This document shows, in pieces, positions 21,984-31,369 of a stretch of 40,357 bases of DNA. How positions within the stretch are numbered: position 1 is the first letter of the stretch; each line of letters opens with the position of its first letter. Both the position numbers and the translations under genes were made by a program. Source of the DNA: SIG440 sp045592585. Its GTDB lineage: Bacteria > Bacillota > Clostridia > Monoglobales > Monoglobaceae. The DNA is taken from NCBI GenBank assembly GCA_045592585.1, contig JAZNVB010000085.1, forward strand, positions 1-40,357, in the 5' to 3' direction. Below the pieces are notes generated by a model. That model searched no databases. It was not told the origin of the DNA and worked only from the letters and a program-made list of their open reading frames with translations.

Positions 21984-22499
21984 ATGTCTAATATGTACGG
22001 CTATAATACAAGCAGCGCATACAAGATCGAAATTGGATTTGATTCATTCAAACCAGCAGACAGTAAAAGACTTCACAACAATGATAAAAAGGTTGAAAGA
22101 ACAAATACTTCAGCAAAAAAACATTCGGCAATCAACTTAGCTAATTTTTTAAGAGTTGCAATCTGTTTTGTAGTTGCTTTTATTATAGTTAACGGATATG
22201 TAAGAATTAACGAGGCAAGAGGACGGGTTGCTCAGCTTGAAAAGCAGTATAACAATATAGTGGCAGCAAATCAGGCTTTGCAGGTGAAAATTGACAAAGC
22301 AATTGATCTTGAACAGTTGCAAACCGTTGCAAAAGAGAGATTCGGAATGGTAAGACCTGAAAGATATCAGATGTTCTATGTTGATATGGAGCAGGGTGAC
22401 GCCAGTGAGGTTTATGCTAAAAACGAAAGCTCACAAAAGAAGGTAGCTGTGAACGGCGTTACAGGAACAATTACAAGTGCGATGAACATATTTAAATAA
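21984..22499 (+). CDS. ftsL: FtsL-like cell division protein
   Basis: A 171-residue bitopic protein. A 50-residue polar N-terminus precedes one membrane helix (about 52-71, LRVAICFVVAFIIVNGYV), a leucine-zipper-like coiled coil (RVAQLEKQYNNI..ANQALQVKI), and the FtsL-type motif ERFGMVRPERYQ near residue 117. It acts with DivIB/FtsQ and the septal PBP. Sequence conservation in this family is low; the call rests on topology, the GM.RP..Q motif and its place between rsmH and the PBP gene. The upstream AAAGGAGAGGTG is slightly distant from ATG 21984. Confidence 0.85.
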   Translation: MSNMYGYNTSSAYKIEIGFDSFKPADSKRLHNNDKKVERTNTSAKKHSAINLANFLRVAICFVVAFIIVNGYVRINEARGRVAQLEKQYNNIVAANQALQVKIDKAIDLEQLQTVAKERFGMVRPERYQMFYVDMEQGDASEVYAKNESSQKKVAVNGVTGTITSAMNIFK

Positions 22500-22594
22500 A
22501 AGATAGGTTTGTTTTGGTATATTTGAATTGTTGCATCCAATATAATTACATAGACGGTGTCTGAAGAGATGTGATTTCTTTGGAGGTAATTGTG

Positions 22595-24823
22595 GTGCAA
22601 AACGAACAAAGTACATTAACACAAAGAAAAAAGATAGGATGGCTGCTCGCTGGGGCAGTCTTCCTTTTCTGCACTTTAATGGTGAGAGTTGCGTGGTTGC
22701 AGATTGTACGCGGAGAAGAGCTTACTCTTGCGGCGCGTGAACAGCAGACAAGTGATAATTTTATAACTCCCGCCAGGGGACTGATTTTTGATCGCAATAT
22801 GAAGGTTTTAGCCAACAATCTGAGTGTTGAAACCATCAGTATAACGCCCAAAAATGTTCGGGGGAATACCAAGCAGACGCCCGAGGAAATTGCCCGTAAA
22901 ATGGCGGAAATTCTTGAGCTTGACTATGAAACCGTGCTTCAGCGCATCAATAAAGAATCCAGTTTTGAGTACATAAAGAAAAAGGTTGAAAAAGACCAGG
23001 CGGATGCCCTGCGCGAATATATCAGCACATACAATATTCAGGGTATAAAATTTGCCGAAGATACAAAAAGATATTATCCATACGGAAATTTTGCTTCTCA
23101 GGTGATTGGGTTTGTGGGTAGCGACAACAAAGGTCTTGAAGGCATCGAGATGGTTTATAACGAACAACTTGAGGGTGTGCCCGGCAGAATTGTTTCGGCC
23201 AATATGACAGCAGGTCTTGAACTTCCCGACAATTACGAAAGCTATTACGAGGCTCAGGAGGGAACAAGCGTTGTTCTTACAATTGACGAAACAATACAGC
23301 ATTTTACAGAAAAGCATCTTGAAAATGCCCGGATAGAAAACGGCCTTGAAGAGGGTGCTGCGGCAATTGTAATGAATGTTAAGACGGGTGAAATCCTTGC
23401 TATGGCAACAAAGCCCGATTATGACCTTAATCAGCCCTTTGAAATCAATGCAGCGGTTGAAGAGAAATACCCTGGTATAAGAGAAGAACTTGCACAACTT
23501 GAGGGTGCCGAATATAATGCAAAAATAACAGAAGTGACACAGTTTTTGAGAAGAAATAAGGCTGTTGTAGATTCCTATGAACCGGGTTCTACATTCAAGA
23601 TTGCGGTTGCTTCTATGGCGTTGGAGGAAAATGCTGTTGGCCTTAACGACCACTTTTTCTGTGGCGGCTCAATTAAGGTGGCAGACCGCAGAATAAGCTG
23701 TGCCAACCGCAACGGTCACGGCTCGCAGACCTTTATACAGGCGGTGCAAAACTCCTGCAACCCTGCATTTATAGAAATCGGAGCAAAGGTCGGCAGAGAG
23801 AATTTTGTGAAGTATGTAAAGGGTTTTGGATTCCGTGATAAGACGGGTATTGAGCTGCCCGGTGAAACAAGCGGAATTTTTCATGAAATCTCAAACTTTA
23901 AGGAAATTGACCTAGCAACGTCTTCTTTTGGCCAGAGTTTTAACGTAACTCCCCTTCAGATGGTTACAATGGTTTCGGCTGTTGCAAATGGCGGAAAGCT
24001 GATGAAACCCCATTTGGTAAAGGGACTTGTTGATAAAGACCAGAATGTTGTTGAAGAATATAATCCAACTGTTGTAAGACAGGTTATTTCTCAGGAAACA
24101 AGCAAAAAAATGTGTGAAATATTAGAGACGGTTGTTTCTGTGGGCGGCGGTAAAAACGCATATTTGGCAGGTTTTCGTATTGCGGGTAAAACCGGAACTT
24201 CCGAAAAACAACCCCGTGGCAATGGTAAATATGTTGCATCCTTTGTGGGCTTTGCCCCTGCTGATGACCCGGAGATAGTTTGTCTTGTAATACTTGACCA
24301 GCCACCGGTTGGTTCAACTTACTACGGTGGTTTGATTGCGGCACCGGTTGTAAAGAATATTCTTGAAGAGAGTCTGCAGTATCTGGGTGTTGAACCGGAA
24401 TACACTCAGGAAGAACTGGAAATGATTGATATAACGGTTCCTGATGTTACAGGCAAGACACGCGCAGAGGCTGAGGCGGTGCTTAAAGAGGCAGGCATAA
24501 ATATCAGCATTAAAGGTAGCGGGGATGTAGTTCTGGATCAGGTGCCAAAGCCTTATTCAAAGCTTGCACGGAATTCTAAAGTGGTAGCCTATACCGAAGG
24601 CGAAGAAAGCGAAAAAACGGTTGAGGTCCCCAATGTGGTGGGATGCTTTGGCTCGGAAGCAAACCGAGGCATCACCAATGCAGGCCTTAATGTAAGGATA
24701 AAGGGTCTGTCAAATGTGGATGGAATTGCAATATGCTCAGGTCAGTCACCTGCGGCAGGAACTTTGGTAGAGCCGGGTACGATTGTTACATTGGATTTCA
24801 GGTATGCTGAGGTGCGAGATTAG
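22595..24823 (+). CDS. ftsI: Class B penicillin-binding protein with two PASTA domains (FtsI/SpoVD type)
   Basis: A 742-residue septal or spore-cortex transpeptidase. After a short N-terminus comes one membrane anchor (about 14-35), a dimerisation domain (from about 45), and the transpeptidase domain with active-site motifs SxxK in PGSTFKIA, SxN in NSCNPAF, and KTG in IAGKTGTSEK. Two PASTA repeats follow: VPDVTGKTRAEAEAVLKEAG and VPNVVGCFGSEANRGI. SpoVD and PBP2B cannot be separated by sequence here. GGAGG (22582-22586) supports GTG 22595 (or the adjacent GTG 22592). Starting at GTG 22571 would place the ribosome binding site inside the gene. Confidence 0.93.
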   Translation: MQNEQSTLTQRKKIGWLLAGAVFLFCTLMVRVAWLQIVRGEELTLAAREQQTSDNFITPARGLIFDRNMKVLANNLSVETISITPKNVRGNTKQTPEEIARKMAEILELDYETVLQRINKESSFEYIKKKVEKDQADALREYISTYNIQGIKFAEDTKRYYPYGNFASQVIGFVGSDNKGLEGIEMVYNEQLEGVPGRIVSANMTAGLELPDNYESYYEAQEGTSVVLTIDETIQHFTEKHLENARIENGLEEGAAAIVMNVKTGEILAMATKPDYDLNQPFEINAAVEEKYPGIREELAQLEGAEYNAKITEVTQFLRRNKAVVDSYEPGSTFKIAVASMALEENAVGLNDHFFCGGSIKVADRRISCANRNGHGSQTFIQAVQNSCNPAFIEIGAKVGRENFVKYVKGFGFRDKTGIELPGETSGIFHEISNFKEIDLATSSFGQSFNVTPLQMVTMVSAVANGGKLMKPHLVKGLVDKDQNVVEEYNPTVVRQVISQETSKKMCEILETVVSVGGGKNAYLAGFRIAGKTGTSEKQPRGNGKYVASFVGFAPADDPEIVCLVILDQPPVGSTYYGGLIAAPVVKNILEESLQYLGVEPEYTQEELEMIDITVPDVTGKTRAEAEAVLKEAGINISIKGSGDVVLDQVPKPYSKLARNSKVVAYTEGEESEKTVEVPNVVGCFGSEANRGITNAGLNVRIKGLSNVDGIAICSGQSPAAGTLVEPGTIVTLDFRYAEVRD

Positions 24824-24849
24824 TTTAACATTAAACGGAGGAATAAATT

Positions 24850-26298
24850 ATGACGTTATCCCAATTGCTATCAGATGTTGAGATTGTATCTGTTCAGGGA
24901 AATATAGATGTGAAAATTTCAGGAATAGCCTTTGATTCAAGGGAGGTTAAGCCGGGAGATGTGTTTGTTTGCATCAAAGGATATAATGTTGACGGCCACG
25001 ATTATGCAGAGAAGGCTCTCGAAAAGGGTGCTGTTGCCATAATTGCCGAAAAGGAGATAAGCGGAACTGCGGCAACCACTGTTGTGGTCAAAAATACAAG
25101 GTATGCACTTTCGTATGCGGCTGCCGAGTTTTATGACCATCCTTATAAGAAGTTTAAGCTTTTTGGCGTTACCGGCACAAACGGAAAGACTACAACCACA
25201 TACCTTGTTAAATCCGTTCTTGAAAATTGCGGTCATCAGGTTGGCCTTATAGGAACAAATCAGAATATGATAGGAAATGAAGTTATTCCCTCACGGCATA
25301 CAACTCCGGACTCTCTGGAACTTATGCAGCTTTTTGACAGAATGGTAAAAGAAGGCGTTACTGCGGTGGTGATGGAGGTTTCGTCACATTCTCTGGCACT
25401 TGACAGAGTAGCGTCCTGCAGATTTGATATTGGTGCATTTACCAACGTGACACAAGATCACCTTGATTTTCATGAAACCATGGATAACTATATTGATGCA
25501 AAAGCAATATTGTTTAAAAAGTGCGGTGTGGGTGTTTTTAATATTGATGACGAGGCGTATGAAAAACTTAGCGGTGGTTGCAGTTGTGATGTGATGACCT
25601 ATTCGGCAAAGAAAAAAGCCGATTTATGGGCACAGAATATCGAATACCGTGCAACCGGTGTTGAGTTTGATTTGAATTATAAAGACGATTGTGAAAGGGT
25701 GAGCCTTGCAATTCCCGGTGGTTTTTCGGTGTATAATGCTCTTACTGCCGCGGGTTGTTGCCTTGCTGCAGGACTTTCGCTAAAGGAGATTGCCGACGGT
25801 TTAAAGACTGCAAAAGGTGTAAAGGGAAGAATTGAGGTTGTTCAGACGAATACAGATTACACAGTTATTATTGACTATGCGCATACACCTGATGGACTGC
25901 TGAATATACTTAATGCAATAAGGGGTTTTGCCAGGGGAAGAATTGTTACTCTATTTGGTTGCGGCGGTGACCGAGACAAAACCAAACGCCCGCAGATGGG
26001 AAAGATTGCAGGACAGCTTTCTGATTTCTGCATTGTGACAAGCGATAATCCCCGAAGCGAGGAACCGGGGGCAATCATTGAGGATATTCTTGTGGGTATG
26101 CGTGAAACCGACTGCCGTTATGCAGTGGTAGAAAACAGGTTTGAGGCCATTGAGTTTGCGCTTGATAACGCAAAACCTGATGATATTATTCTTCTTGCAG
26201 GCAAGGGCCATGAGCCTTATCAGATTCTCAAAGACAGAACAATCGTATTTGATGAAAGGGAAATAGTTCTCAAACTGATTGATTCATCAGAAAACTAA
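24850..26298 (+). CDS. murE: UDP-MurNAc-L-Ala-D-Glu:meso-DAP ligase
   Basis: A 482-residue Mur ligase that adds the third residue of the peptidoglycan stem peptide. The N-terminal uridine domain has GIAFDSREVKPGDVFVCIKG. The ATP loop is GVTGTNGKTTTTYL (about 111-124). EVSSHSLALDRV and NVTQDHLDFH follow in the central domain. The C-terminal amino-acid pocket reads SDNPRSEEP; DNPR is the meso-diaminopimelate signature, against the different motif of lysine enzymes. It starts 26 bp after the PBP gene with an AACGGAGGA ribosome binding site. Confidence 0.97.
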   Translation: MTLSQLLSDVEIVSVQGNIDVKISGIAFDSREVKPGDVFVCIKGYNVDGHDYAEKALEKGAVAIIAEKEISGTAATTVVVKNTRYALSYAAAEFYDHPYKKFKLFGVTGTNGKTTTTYLVKSVLENCGHQVGLIGTNQNMIGNEVIPSRHTTPDSLELMQLFDRMVKEGVTAVVMEVSSHSLALDRVASCRFDIGAFTNVTQDHLDFHETMDNYIDAKAILFKKCGVGVFNIDDEAYEKLSGGCSCDVMTYSAKKKADLWAQNIEYRATGVEFDLNYKDDCERVSLAIPGGFSVYNALTAAGCCLAAGLSLKEIADGLKTAKGVKGRIEVVQTNTDYTVIIDYAHTPDGLLNILNAIRGFARGRIVTLFGCGGDRDKTKRPQMGKIAGQLSDFCIVTSDNPRSEEPGAIIEDILVGMRETDCRYAVVENRFEAIEFALDNAKPDDIILLAGKGHEPYQILKDRTIVFDEREIVLKLIDSSEN

Positions 26299-26316
26299 TA
26301 TAAAGGAGGGTGCAAA

Positions 26317-27726
26317 TTGGAAAAAATCCTGACAGTAGCACAGATTGCAAAAGCTTGTGACGGTTTTTTTGAAAACTGTGACGGAAATACAGTTGTTGCA
26401 GATGTTGTGACCGACAGCCGCAAAATATGCGAGGCATCGGCGTTTGTTGCCCTCAGGGGTGAAAAGTTTGACGGACATAATTTTGTATGTCAGGCACAAT
26501 CCGCAGGCGCAGTTTGCTGCATAGTTGACAAGGATTTTGATAACAAGGAAAATCTTGCTGTGATAGTATGCGAAAACACCCACAAGGCACTGCGTGACAT
26601 TGCGGCATATTACAGAAGCTGTTTTCCCGTACCGTCGGTAGCGATTACGGGCAGTGTAGGAAAAACCAGCACCAAGGATATGATTTCCTGTGTGCTTGAA
26701 AATAAGTTCAAGGTGCTTAAAACAGAGGGGAATTTCAATAACGAAATAGGCCTTCCGCTTACAGCCTTTCGTATGGAAAAGACAGACGAGATTGCTGTTT
26801 TTGAAATGGGCATGAGTGCCTTTGGCGAAATATCCAGGCTAACAAGGATTGCAGCACCTGAAACTGCTATAATAACAAACATTGGCTTTTCGCATATTGA
26901 ACATCTTGGCTCTCAGGAGGGAATTCTTAAGGCAAAGCTTGAAATCTTAGAAGGCATGCCAACATCAGGTGACGGCACCCTGATTTTAAACGGCGATGAC
27001 CCTCTTTTGTGGAAGACCGTGGGCAGTGTTCCCTTTGAAACCCTGACCTATGGTATCGAAAACCGGGAATGTGACATTATTGCAAACAATGTGAAAAAAA
27101 TGTCTGACGGAACAACTTTTGATGTGAAAGTTGATGGGGAAATATATCATATCAGGATAAATGCACCGGGAGTGCACCATGTGTATAATGCATTAGCGGC
27201 AATTCTTGCGGGAATAAAGTATGATATGACAATGAGCGAGATTGCTGAAGGCATAGCAAGCTTCAGACCTCAGGGGCTTCGACAGAACATTGAGGTTCTT
27301 GAGAATTATGTTATAATTAAGGACTGTTACAATGCAAGTCCTACATCAATGAAATCAGGACTTGAGGTTTTGTCTGTTACCAGACCTAAAGACACAGATA
27401 AAGAATTCAGACGGGTGGCTGTTCTTGGCGATATGCTGGAACTTGGTGATTATTCTGATGAGGCTCACAAAACGGTGGGCGGTTATACCTGTGATTATGA
27501 TATAGGATGCCTTATTGCAGTTGGCCCCCATGCCGAGTTTGTGGCAAACGGCGCAATAGAAAAGGGCTTTAACTCGTCAGAGATTTATATTTTCCATGAT
27601 AATAATGCTGCAAAAGCGCACATAATGGAAGTTTTAAAACCAAACGATGTAGTTTTGTTTAAGGCATCCCGTGGTATGAGACTTGAAGAAATAGCAGAAT
27701 TTGTTGCCGAGGCAGATACGAAATAA
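26317..27726 (+). CDS. murF: UDP-MurNAc-tripeptide:D-Ala-D-Ala ligase
   Basis: A 469-residue Mur ligase that completes the pentapeptide. It has VVTDSRKICEASAFVALRGEKFDGH at the N-terminus, the ATP loop AITGSVGKTSTKD (about 108-120), EGNFNNEIGLPLT, EMGMSAFGEI and NIGFSHIEHLGS, then KDCYNASPTSMKSGLEVL in the C-terminal domain. The start codon is TTG at 26317, supported by AAAGGAGGG (26302-26310) 6 bp upstream; no in-frame ATG fits. It follows murE after 18 bp. Confidence 0.97.
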   Translation: MEKILTVAQIAKACDGFFENCDGNTVVADVVTDSRKICEASAFVALRGEKFDGHNFVCQAQSAGAVCCIVDKDFDNKENLAVIVCENTHKALRDIAAYYRSCFPVPSVAITGSVGKTSTKDMISCVLENKFKVLKTEGNFNNEIGLPLTAFRMEKTDEIAVFEMGMSAFGEISRLTRIAAPETAIITNIGFSHIEHLGSQEGILKAKLEILEGMPTSGDGTLILNGDDPLLWKTVGSVPFETLTYGIENRECDIIANNVKKMSDGTTFDVKVDGEIYHIRINAPGVHHVYNALAAILAGIKYDMTMSEIAEGIASFRPQGLRQNIEVLENYVIIKDCYNASPTSMKSGLEVLSVTRPKDTDKEFRRVAVLGDMLELGDYSDEAHKTVGGYTCDYDIGCLIAVGPHAEFVANGAIEKGFNSSEIYIFHDNNAAKAHIMEVLKPNDVVLFKASRGMRLEEIAEFVAEADTK

Positions 27727-27740
27727 AGGCGGAGGATAAA

Positions 27741-28718
27741 ATGATTAAATCACTTATAATTGGATTAGTTGGGTTTGTTGTTGCAGCGGTTTGCGGAGTT
27801 TTTTTAATTCCTCTTTTGCACAGACTGAAATTTGGTCAGGAAATAAGGGAAGAAGGCCCTAAGTGGCACCAAAAGAAATCCGGAACTCCCACAATGGGCG
27901 GATTTATATTTATTATTGCTGTTGCTGTTGCAGCGGTTTGCGGTGTGTTTGTTTATGGCCTGAACAATGATAAAAACACCGTTATGGGTATTTGTGCCAT
28001 AACCCTTGCGGCACTGGGCTTTGGTGCCATCGGGTTTGTTGACGATTACATAAAGGTTATTTTAAAAAGAAATCTGGGGCTGCGTGCATCGCAAAAGTTT
28101 GCTCTGCAGATTATCGTATCGTTAGGTTTTTCGGTGTGGATGGTAAGCAGCGGAATTATAGGCACAGATGTGGCTATTCCTTTTACGGGCATCACCCTTA
28201 AATTGCATTACGGACTTTATATTCCTCTTATTATTCTTGTTATGACGGCGGCAACAAACAGCGTTAATCTTACCGACGGGCTTGATGGTCTTGCTGCCTG
28301 CATAACCGTTGTGGTGGGAGTTTTCTATTGCGTCACATCCAGTATTGCGGGTGCTGCACCGGTGGTGATTTTCAGTTCGGCACTGGTGGGCAGTCTGGTG
28401 GGATTTTTGATCTATAACAAATATCCTGCAAAAGTATTTATGGGTGACACAGGCTCGCTGTTTTTAGGCGGTGCAGTGTCGGCAATGGCGATTTATATGA
28501 AAAATCCTCTGCTTCTTCTGTTGGTAGGATTTGCATATGTTATGGAAACACTTTCGGTTATAATTCAGGTTGCCTGGTTCAAAAAGACAGGCAAACGTAT
28601 TTTTAAAATGAGCCCCATACATCATCACTTTGAAATGTGCGGGTGGAGTGAGGTTAAGATTGTAACGGTATTTTCGCTTGTGACAGTTGTACTTTGTGTA
28701 ATAGGCTTCTTTGCATAA
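27741..28718 (+). CDS. mraY: Phospho-MurNAc-pentapeptide translocase
   Basis: A 325-residue, ten-helix integral membrane transferase that makes lipid I from UDP-MurNAc-pentapeptide and undecaprenyl phosphate. Signatures are GPKWHQKKSGTPTMGG (about 38-53), the Mg2+-binding GFVDDYIKV (about 97-105), NSVNLTDGLDGLA, VFMGDTGSLFLGG and SPIHHHFE near the C-terminus. It follows murF after 14 bp. The usual next gene, murD, is missing. Confidence 0.97.
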   Translation: MIKSLIIGLVGFVVAAVCGVFLIPLLHRLKFGQEIREEGPKWHQKKSGTPTMGGFIFIIAVAVAAVCGVFVYGLNNDKNTVMGICAITLAALGFGAIGFVDDYIKVILKRNLGLRASQKFALQIIVSLGFSVWMVSSGIIGTDVAIPFTGITLKLHYGLYIPLIILVMTAATNSVNLTDGLDGLAACITVVVGVFYCVTSSIAGAAPVVIFSSALVGSLVGFLIYNKYPAKVFMGDTGSLFLGGAVSAMAIYMKNPLLLLLVGFAYVMETLSVIIQVAWFKKTGKRIFKMSPIHHHFEMCGWSEVKIVTVFSLVTVVLCVIGFFA

Positions 28719-28754
28719 AGTATTAACTTATAATAAAACAGAAAGGCAGGCACA

Positions 28755-29948
28755 GTGATTGTGAAACGGGTACAAAGAAGAAAAGCTGTAAAAAAATCAA
28801 ATAAGACCCGCAAAGGCTTGATGCTGTCTAAAATCAATGACCTTGCTGCGGCTGCCAAAGGAATGGATATTCAGTTTCTGGTGGCGGTTTATGTATTGCT
28901 GACCTTTGGCCTGCTTATGGTATTAAGCGCCAGCAGCCCTATTGCTTTTGCAAGTGAAGCTACAAATCATGATAGCTTTTTTTATTTCAAAAAGCAGTTT
29001 ATGTGGGCAATTTTGGGCAGTATAGCAATGTTTATTACTGCAAATTATGATTACAGCAAACTAAAAAAATGGGCTTTCCCGGCATTGTGCTTAAGTGTTT
29101 TTCTGTTGCTATTGGTGCTTGTTCCGGGCATAGGCCGAAAGATAAACGATGCCCGCCGTTGGATTTATATAGGCCCTATAAACTTTCAGCCCTCTGAGGT
29201 TGCAAAGATTACAATGATAGTATTTTTCTCCTATAGTTTGTCAAAAAACTATAAGGAACTTAAAAACTTTGGCGTATTTATTATGTACATAGCTATTATC
29301 GGTATTGTAGCTGTAATAATTATGATGGAGCCCCATTTTAGTTGTACCATGCTGATTGTGGCAAGCTGCGTATTACTCATGTTTGTGGCAGGAGCAAAAA
29401 TAGGTCATTTTATTCTTTTGTGCTTGCCGGTAGTACCGGTTCTCATACTTGTTGTTGTTAAATCTCCTTACCGTCTTGCCAGAGTACTTTCGTTCATGGA
29501 CCCGTTTCAGGATATTCAGGGTGCGGGCTGGCAGATAGTTCAGTCGCTTTATGCCATAGGTTCAGGTGGAATTTTTGGTGCCGGACTTGGGCAAAGCCGG
29601 CAGAAATACCTTAATATTCCCGAGCCACAGAATGACTTTATTTTTTCAATTCTTGCCGAGGAATTTGGTCTTTTAGGGGCAATATTGGTTATGCTTATGT
29701 TTATATTCCTTATATCAAGGGGTATAAAAATTGCACTTAAAGCGCCTGACCTTTTTGGAACACTCCTGACAACAGGCATTATCGGTCTTATTGCGATTCA
29801 GGCACTGGTAAATATTGCGGTTGTAACCTCATCTATACCGGTTACGGGTATGCCATTGCCATTTTTCAGCTACGGTGGTACGGCACTGGCAATAACCATG
29901 GCAGAGATGGGAATTGTGCTGAATGTGTCAAAACACAGCAAGTTGTAA
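28755..29948 (+). CDS. ftsW: FtsW/RodA/SpoVE-family peptidoglycan glycosyltransferase
   Basis: A 397-residue SEDS protein with about ten membrane helices and a 40-residue basic N-terminal tail. Typical segments are LVLVPGIGRKINDARRWI, GPINFQPSEVAKI, SPYRLARVLSFMDPFQD, GSGGIFGAGLGQSRQKY, PEPQNDFIFSILAEEFG and GMPLPFFSYGGTA. It polymerises lipid II with its partner PBP. FtsW and SpoVE cannot be separated by sequence. GTG 28755 follows AAGGCAGG; GTG 28761 is a second possible start. Confidence 0.94.
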   Translation: MIVKRVQRRKAVKKSNKTRKGLMLSKINDLAAAAKGMDIQFLVAVYVLLTFGLLMVLSASSPIAFASEATNHDSFFYFKKQFMWAILGSIAMFITANYDYSKLKKWAFPALCLSVFLLLLVLVPGIGRKINDARRWIYIGPINFQPSEVAKITMIVFFSYSLSKNYKELKNFGVFIMYIAIIGIVAVIIMMEPHFSCTMLIVASCVLLMFVAGAKIGHFILLCLPVVPVLILVVVKSPYRLARVLSFMDPFQDIQGAGWQIVQSLYAIGSGGIFGAGLGQSRQKYLNIPEPQNDFIFSILAEEFGLLGAILVMLMFIFLISRGIKIALKAPDLFGTLLTTGIIGLIAIQALVNIAVVTSSIPVTGMPLPFFSYGGTALAITMAEMGIVLNVSKHSKL

Positions 29949-29973
29949 TTAACAATGAAAGGTCGGCATCAGA

Positions 29974-31086
29974 ATGAGAATTTTATTTGCAGGCGGAGGA
30001 ACGGCAGGACACATTAACCCTGCTATTGCGATTGCAAACTACATAAAGGAAAAGGAACCAGATAGCGAGTTTCTGTTTATTGGAACAGAAAAGGGAATGG
30101 AAAGCACTCTTGTTCCACGGTCGGGCTATGATATAGAATTTATCAGAATTCATGGCTTTGAACGAAAGCTCAGTGTCCGGAATATAAAAACTGTTGGCGA
30201 AATTTTTGGGGGAATGAGTCGGGTAAGAAGAATTATCAAAGGCTTTAAACCTGATGTAGTTGTGGGCACCGGTGGTTATGTGGCAGGGCCTGCTCTTGCT
30301 GCTGCAGCGATGATGAAGGTGCCAACCCTTGTTCACGAGGCAAATGCGTATCCGGGAGTAACTATAAGATTGCTGTCAAGGGTTGCAGATGTTGTGGCGC
30401 TGAGTATGGATGAAGCGGCAAAGTTTGTTCCTAAAGCCAAGCGGATTGAGGTAACGGGCAACCCTGTAAGACCATCAATTCTGGCTGAGAACCAGACCTC
30501 TGCCAAGGCAAAGCTTGAGCTTGGTGACGGAAAGGTTATTCTGATATTTGGCGGCAGCCTTGGTGCTGAAAAAATCAATGATGTTGCTGCCGACTGGATA
30601 TCCCGTGTTGTGACAGAGGATAAGTATCAGATAATTATGTCCACGGGAAAGAATAATCAGTTTGAAAGGGTGATGAAACGTTTCAGGAATAACGGAATTG
30701 ACCCCACAAAATATAAAAAACTGAGAGTTTCGGAATATATATACGATATGGATCTGGCACTTAATGCGGCAGACCTGATTATTGCACGTTCAGGCGGTTC
30801 GGTAAGCGAGATGACAGCGCTTGGCAAGGCAGCAATCCTGATACCTTCGCCTTATGTGGCAGGAAACCATCAGGAGCACAATGCCCGGGCCGTTGAAAAG
30901 TCGGGAGGAGCTGTTGTAATCCGTGAAAGCGAGCTTTGTGTGGATAAACTTGCATCGGCTGTTAACCACATTCTTGAGGAGGACGGTGTTCTTGAAAAAA
31001 TGAGTTGTGGCTCAAAAAGCATAGGCATACCGGATTCCACAGAAAGGATATACAAAATATTGAAAGGATTAACCAAAACTGAATAG
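29974..31086 (+). CDS. murG: UDP-GlcNAc:lipid I N-acetylglucosaminyltransferase
   Basis: A 370-residue GT-B glycosyltransferase that turns lipid I to lipid II on the inner face of the membrane. G-loops are visible at AGGGTAGHINPA (about 5-16), VVGTGGYVAGPA (about 90-101) and FGGSLGAEKIN (about 190-200). LIIARSGGSVSEMTALGKAAILIPSPY..NHQEHNA is the donor-binding region. It ends at the edge of the palindrome array that separates it from murA. Confidence 0.97.
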   Translation: MRILFAGGGTAGHINPAIAIANYIKEKEPDSEFLFIGTEKGMESTLVPRSGYDIEFIRIHGFERKLSVRNIKTVGEIFGGMSRVRRIIKGFKPDVVVGTGGYVAGPALAAAAMMKVPTLVHEANAYPGVTIRLLSRVADVVALSMDEAAKFVPKAKRIEVTGNPVRPSILAENQTSAKAKLELGDGKVILIFGGSLGAEKINDVAADWISRVVTEDKYQIIMSTGKNNQFERVMKRFRNNGIDPTKYKKLRVSEYIYDMDLALNAADLIIARSGGSVSEMTALGKAAILIPSPYVAGNHQEHNARAVEKSGGAVVIRESELCVDKLASAVNHILEEDGVLEKMSCGSKSIGIPDSTERIYKILKGLTKTE

Positions 31087-31095
31087 CAAATTATA

Positions 31096-31282
31096 ACGGA
31101 TATCCGTAGAAAAACAATAACTTTTATTGTTTTTCGTTCAAAGCATAGCTTTGATAGTAAATTTGTGAAACAAATTTGCACGGATTCCGTTGCAACAAGC
31201 TCCGCGAAAATTATTTTACAAAATAATTTTCGCAACAGCAAATATTCTGCTGTTGCGAAATAGCGTGATTACGCTATTTCGC
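31096..31282. repeat. Chain of consecutive perfect palindromes between murG and murA
   Basis: Eight inverted repeats follow each other in 187 bp: 31096-31107 (12-bp palindrome ACGGATATCCGT); 31110-31134 (11-bp stem, 3-nt loop, T-run in the arm); 31138-31154 (7-bp stem TCAAAGC); 31159-31177 (8-bp stem AAATTTGT); 31180-31190 (5-bp stem ACGGA/TCCGT); 31204-31233 (14-bp stem); 31231-31257 (10-bp stem CGCAACAGCA/TGCTGTTGCG); 31255-31282 (12-bp stem GCGAAATAGCGT). The last three share their CGC/GCG boundary bases, so neighbouring stems overlap by 3 nt. All stems are perfect. No open reading frame or known element explains them. Confidence 0.9.
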
Positions 31283-31369
31283 CAAAGGACACTTGTTATA
31301 ATAACACCATTTTGGAAGAATTACATAGTATGTAGATATGCAGAATAAATTCTATCCGGAGGTGTTACG

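Noticed and set aside
22541..22546. TATAAT as a promoter for the PBP gene
   Set aside because: No acceptable -35 hexamer lies 16-18 bp upstream.
22808..23653. Long minus-strand open frame (281 codons) opposite the PBP gene
   Set aside because: It is the codon-bias shadow of a strongly supported transpeptidase gene, has a Cys/Phe/Ile-rich composition without domains, and no ribosome binding site.
31096..31282. CRISPR array
   Set aside because: The units are different palindromes of different length with no constant repeat or spacers, and no cas gene is present.
31297..31302. TATAAT before murA as a full promoter
   Set aside because: A perfect -10, but the -35 position falls in the arm of the last palindrome with no TTGACA-like sequence; kept only as a remark under murA.
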